Shown here one piece after another: positions 62,236 to 64,000 of a stretch of DNA of 64,000 bases. Location of the stretch: NCBI RefSeq assembly GCF_014205335.1, contig NZ_JACHNH010000001.1, forward strand, positions 5,822,501-5,886,500, written 5' to 3'. The stretch is from Amorphoplanes digitatis (lineage in GTDB: Bacteria > Actinomycetota > Actinomycetes > Mycobacteriales > Micromonosporaceae). Position 1 is the stretch's first letter; every line of letters begins with the position of its first letter. Position numbers and translations under genes: made by a program. The notes beneath the pieces were generated by a model, which saw only the letters and a program-made list of their open reading frames with translations, was not told the origin of the DNA and searched no databases.

Positions 62236-62898
62236 TCAGATCTCCTTTGAACCGCGTTCGACGAGAGTGTCGGGGTCGCGCCGGCCGAGCAGGACGGCGC
62301 CGGCGCGCTTCCAGCGCCGGATGAGCACCTCCCGCTGGGCCAGGTCGCCGCTGACGATGCCGGTCATGGACAGGCCGGTGAGTACCTCGAAGCTGAGCTG
62401 CACCACGGTGGCCAGCCGCGGGTCGCCGGGCGCGGGGCCTTGCAACAGGTGCCGGGCGCGCTCGTGCAGCACCCCGAACACCTCCTTCTCCACCGGCATC
62501 AGCGCCGCGCGCAGCTCGGCGTCGGTGCGGGCGGCGGTCCACAGTTCGAGCGCGGCCCAGAACAGCGGCGAGGAGAAGTGCCGCCACATGATGTCGATGA
62601 GGGCGTCGAACTGGTCGGTGCCGCCGGGCGCGGTGGTCCGGACGGTGGCGATCTCGGCGGACAGCACCTCCAGCCGCCGCCGGGCGAGGTGCTGCACGGC
62701 CCCGACGAGCAGGTCGACCTTGGTCGGGAAGTGATGCAGCAGCGTGCCACGGGGCACGTCGGCCAGGGCCAGGACCTCGGCGGTGGTGGTCTCCGCGTAT
62801 CCGCGTTCGACCAGGGACTGCACCGTGGCGTCGAGAATCTTCGACCGGGTCGCCTCGCGGCGCTGCGCCTGGGTACGCCGGCTCGGTTCCACCGTCAC
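62236..62898 (-). CDS. TetR-family regulator of an acyl-CoA dehydrogenase operon
   Basis: A 220-residue regulator: 'QRREATRSKILDATVQSLV', 'TTAEVLALADVPRGTLLHHF' form the helix-turn-helix (about 15-60), and a helical ligand-binding domain follows. It precedes and overlaps control of the acyl-CoA dehydrogenase gene, so a CoA ester is a likely inducer. The GTG at 62898 has TACGGT 9 nt ahead, consistent with a leaderless message. It is divergent from the SRPBCC-thiolase gene, which may be a second target. Confidence 0.9.
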   Translation of the reverse strand: MTVEPSRRTQAQRREATRSKILDATVQSLVERGYAETTTAEVLALADVPRGTLLHHFPTKVDLLVGAVQHLARRRLEVLSAEIATVRTTAPGGTDQFDALIDIMWRHFSSPLFWAALELWTAARTDAELRAALMPVEKEVFGVLHERARHLLQGPAPGDPRLATVVQLSFEVLTGLSMTGIVSGDLAQREVLIRRWKRAGAVLLGRRDPDTLVERGSKEI

Positions 62899-63010
62899 GG
62901 CACTTACCGTACGCCTTGACGGTTAGTTGGGTCCACACCAAGATCTCCTACGGGTTGCCGTGACTCAGGTCACTGACATACCGTCACGCCAGACTGTTAG
63001 GGGATCATCG

Positions 63011-64000
63011 ATGCCTGCTCCGCGCCCGTACGCGCGGCTCCGTGCCGGCCTCGCCGTTGGCCGGGCCGTCGCCGCCACCACGGTGAGCCGGCTGATCCGG
63101 CGACCGGCGGCGCCCGGCTCGCTGACTCCGGTCGAACTGCCGCGCGTCTTCGCGTACCCCTATGTCGCCGCGACCGAGATCGCCGCGGACCCGGACCGGA
63201 TCTTCGCGGTCCTCGCCGACCCCGCCCGGATGGGCGACTGGCTGGTGCCGCACGCCGGCTGGCCGGCGCGGCCGCCGGCCGAGCTCACGCCCGGCGCGCG
63301 CATGACGCAGCGCGTCAAGCTGATGGGCGTGCCCAGCGACGTGCGCTGGACGGTTACCGGCATCGCGCCCCCGCGGACCGTCTGGCTGGACGGCACCGGC
63401 CCGATGGGCATCACCGTCGGGTTCTACCTGTCCGTCGCGCCCGCCGCCGGCGGCGCCCTGGTCCGCTGCGACGGCGGCGTCGAGGGTGGCACGGCGGACG
63501 GACCGCTCGGCGCGATGCTGGCCCGCAACCTCGCCGAGGCCATGCAGAAATCCCTGGAGAAGCTGGCCACCGCGGTCTCCGCGCAGGCGCCGCCGGCCGA
63601 ACGCCCCGCCGCGCCGGCCGCCACCGCGCCAGCCGCCGCCGCGCGACCGGCGCGCACCAGGGGTGCCCCGATCCGCCACGAGCGCACCGGCCGGGACATC
63701 GACCCGTGGACGCCGGTCATCGTCGGCGTCGGGCAGGTCTCCGACCGCTCCACCGAACCGCGGGGCGCGGACCCGGTGTCGCTCGCCGTGCGCGCGCTGC
63801 GGCTGGCCGCGCAGGACGCCGGCGCGGGCGCCGAACTGCTCGCCGGCGCCGACTCGGTCGGCTACGTCGCCAGCGTCTCGTGGCAGTACCCGGACGGCGC
63901 CGCCCTGATCGCCGAGGCGGTCGACGCCCGGCCGGCGGGTACCGTGCAGACCAGCCTCCTCGGCGGGGACGGCTCGCTGCGGCTGCTGAACGACGCGGCC
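63011..64000 (+). CDS. SRPBCC-thiolase-like fusion, 3' end outside window
   Basis: Open to the window end (330 codons seen). Residues 1-35 are an Arg/Ala-rich leader, about 50-195 form an SRPBCC/START-like ligand-binding domain ('TEIAADPDRIFAVLADPARM', 'VRWTVTGIAPPRTVWLDGTG'), and an Ala/Pro linker joins a thiolase-like start ('TPVIVGVGQVSDRS', 'DPVSLAVRALRLAAQDAG'). The thiolase part resembles SCP2-type acetyl-CoA acetyltransferases. The ATG at 63011 lies between divergent promoters. The neighbouring acyl-CoA dehydrogenase suggests acyl-CoA metabolism. Confidence 0.82.
   Translation, partial: MPAPRPYARLRAGLAVGRAVAATTVSRLIRRPAAPGSLTPVELPRVFAYPYVAATEIAADPDRIFAVLADPARMGDWLVPHAGWPARPPAELTPGARMTQRVKLMGVPSDVRWTVTGIAPPRTVWLDGTGPMGITVGFYLSVAPAAGGALVRCDGGVEGGTADGPLGAMLARNLAEAMQKSLEKLATAVSAQAPPAERPAAPAATAPAAAARPARTRGAPIRHERTGRDIDPWTPVIVGVGQVSDRSTEPRGADPVSLAVRALRLAAQDAGAGAELLAGADSVGYVASVSWQYPDGAALIAEAVDARPAGTVQTSLLGGDGSLRLLNDAA

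Noticed and set aside
1..64000. Insertion sequences or prophage
   Set aside because: I found no transposase, integrase, terminal inverted repeats with target duplication, or phage structural genes.

Overview
The window reads as chromosomal DNA of a very GC-rich actinobacterium. GTG and TTG starts are common, third codon positions are almost all G or C, and several promoters sit so close to the start codon that the mRNAs look leaderless. A SigE-type sigma factor, DUF1707, PadR and GlxA regulators, and paired luciferase-like monooxygenases fit a Micromonosporaceae member such as an Actinoplanes relative. That placement is an inference from gene content, not a measured result. I saw no rRNA, tRNA, CRISPR array, transposase or integrase.

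Region 1 (1-13623) holds a Tc (ABC) toxin: the C-terminal part of a TcA subunit, a 2573-residue TcB-TcC fusion, and a small acidic gene directly behind the toxin tip that looks like an immunity gene. Region 2 (13636-19284) has a sigma factor coupled to a membrane protein with an FtsX-like extracellular domain, a cobalamin-independent methionine-synthase-like methyltransferase, a membrane-anchored NACHT NTPase and an ATP-grasp protein. Region 3 (19317-27718) is a patchwork of small regulator and enzyme pairs: a methyltransferase and TetR gene sharing a 26-bp palindromic promoter, a PIN-like protein, a DUF3841 protein, a PadR-membrane protein operon, a histidine phosphatase, a DUF1349 protein, a lipoprotein, the wreck of an MFS exporter and an AraC regulator.

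Region 4 (27805-36482) carries a DUF1772 protein, a 5'-truncated PLL-like lectin fragment, two alpha/beta hydrolases, a large DUF4153/DUF4173 membrane protein, a TrpB2-type enzyme, a GlxA-type regulator, an MBL-fold protein and a HAD-like protein lacking its first motif. Region 5 (36529-43897) is a second toxin locus on the minus strand: an AAA+ ATPase, a secreted 1565-residue Rhs protein with a C-terminal PD-(D/E)xK-like tip, and a downstream candidate immunity gene. Region 6 (44087-50889) has a small secreted protein, a luciferase-like enzyme coupled to an unusual luciferase-like/FAD-oxidase fusion, thymidine kinase and three membrane proteins.

Region 7 (51134-58503) contains a tightly coupled MFS, YeiH-type exporter and acyl-CoA dehydrogenase operon. 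It is followed by a third polymorphic-toxin-like gene, with an N-terminal DUF4157 domain and a C-terminal zinc deaminase signature, and by a frameshifted DUF1707 gene. Region 8 (58550-64000) has a secreted protein, a VOC protein, a B12-type radical SAM enzyme, a TetR-acyl-CoA dehydrogenase operon and an SRPBCC-thiolase fusion cut by the window end.

The main theme is conflict biology. Three very large proteins of different delivery classes (Tc, secreted Rhs, DUF4157/eCIS-like) each end in a different predicted nucleic-acid-acting tip, and at least two are followed by candidate immunity genes.
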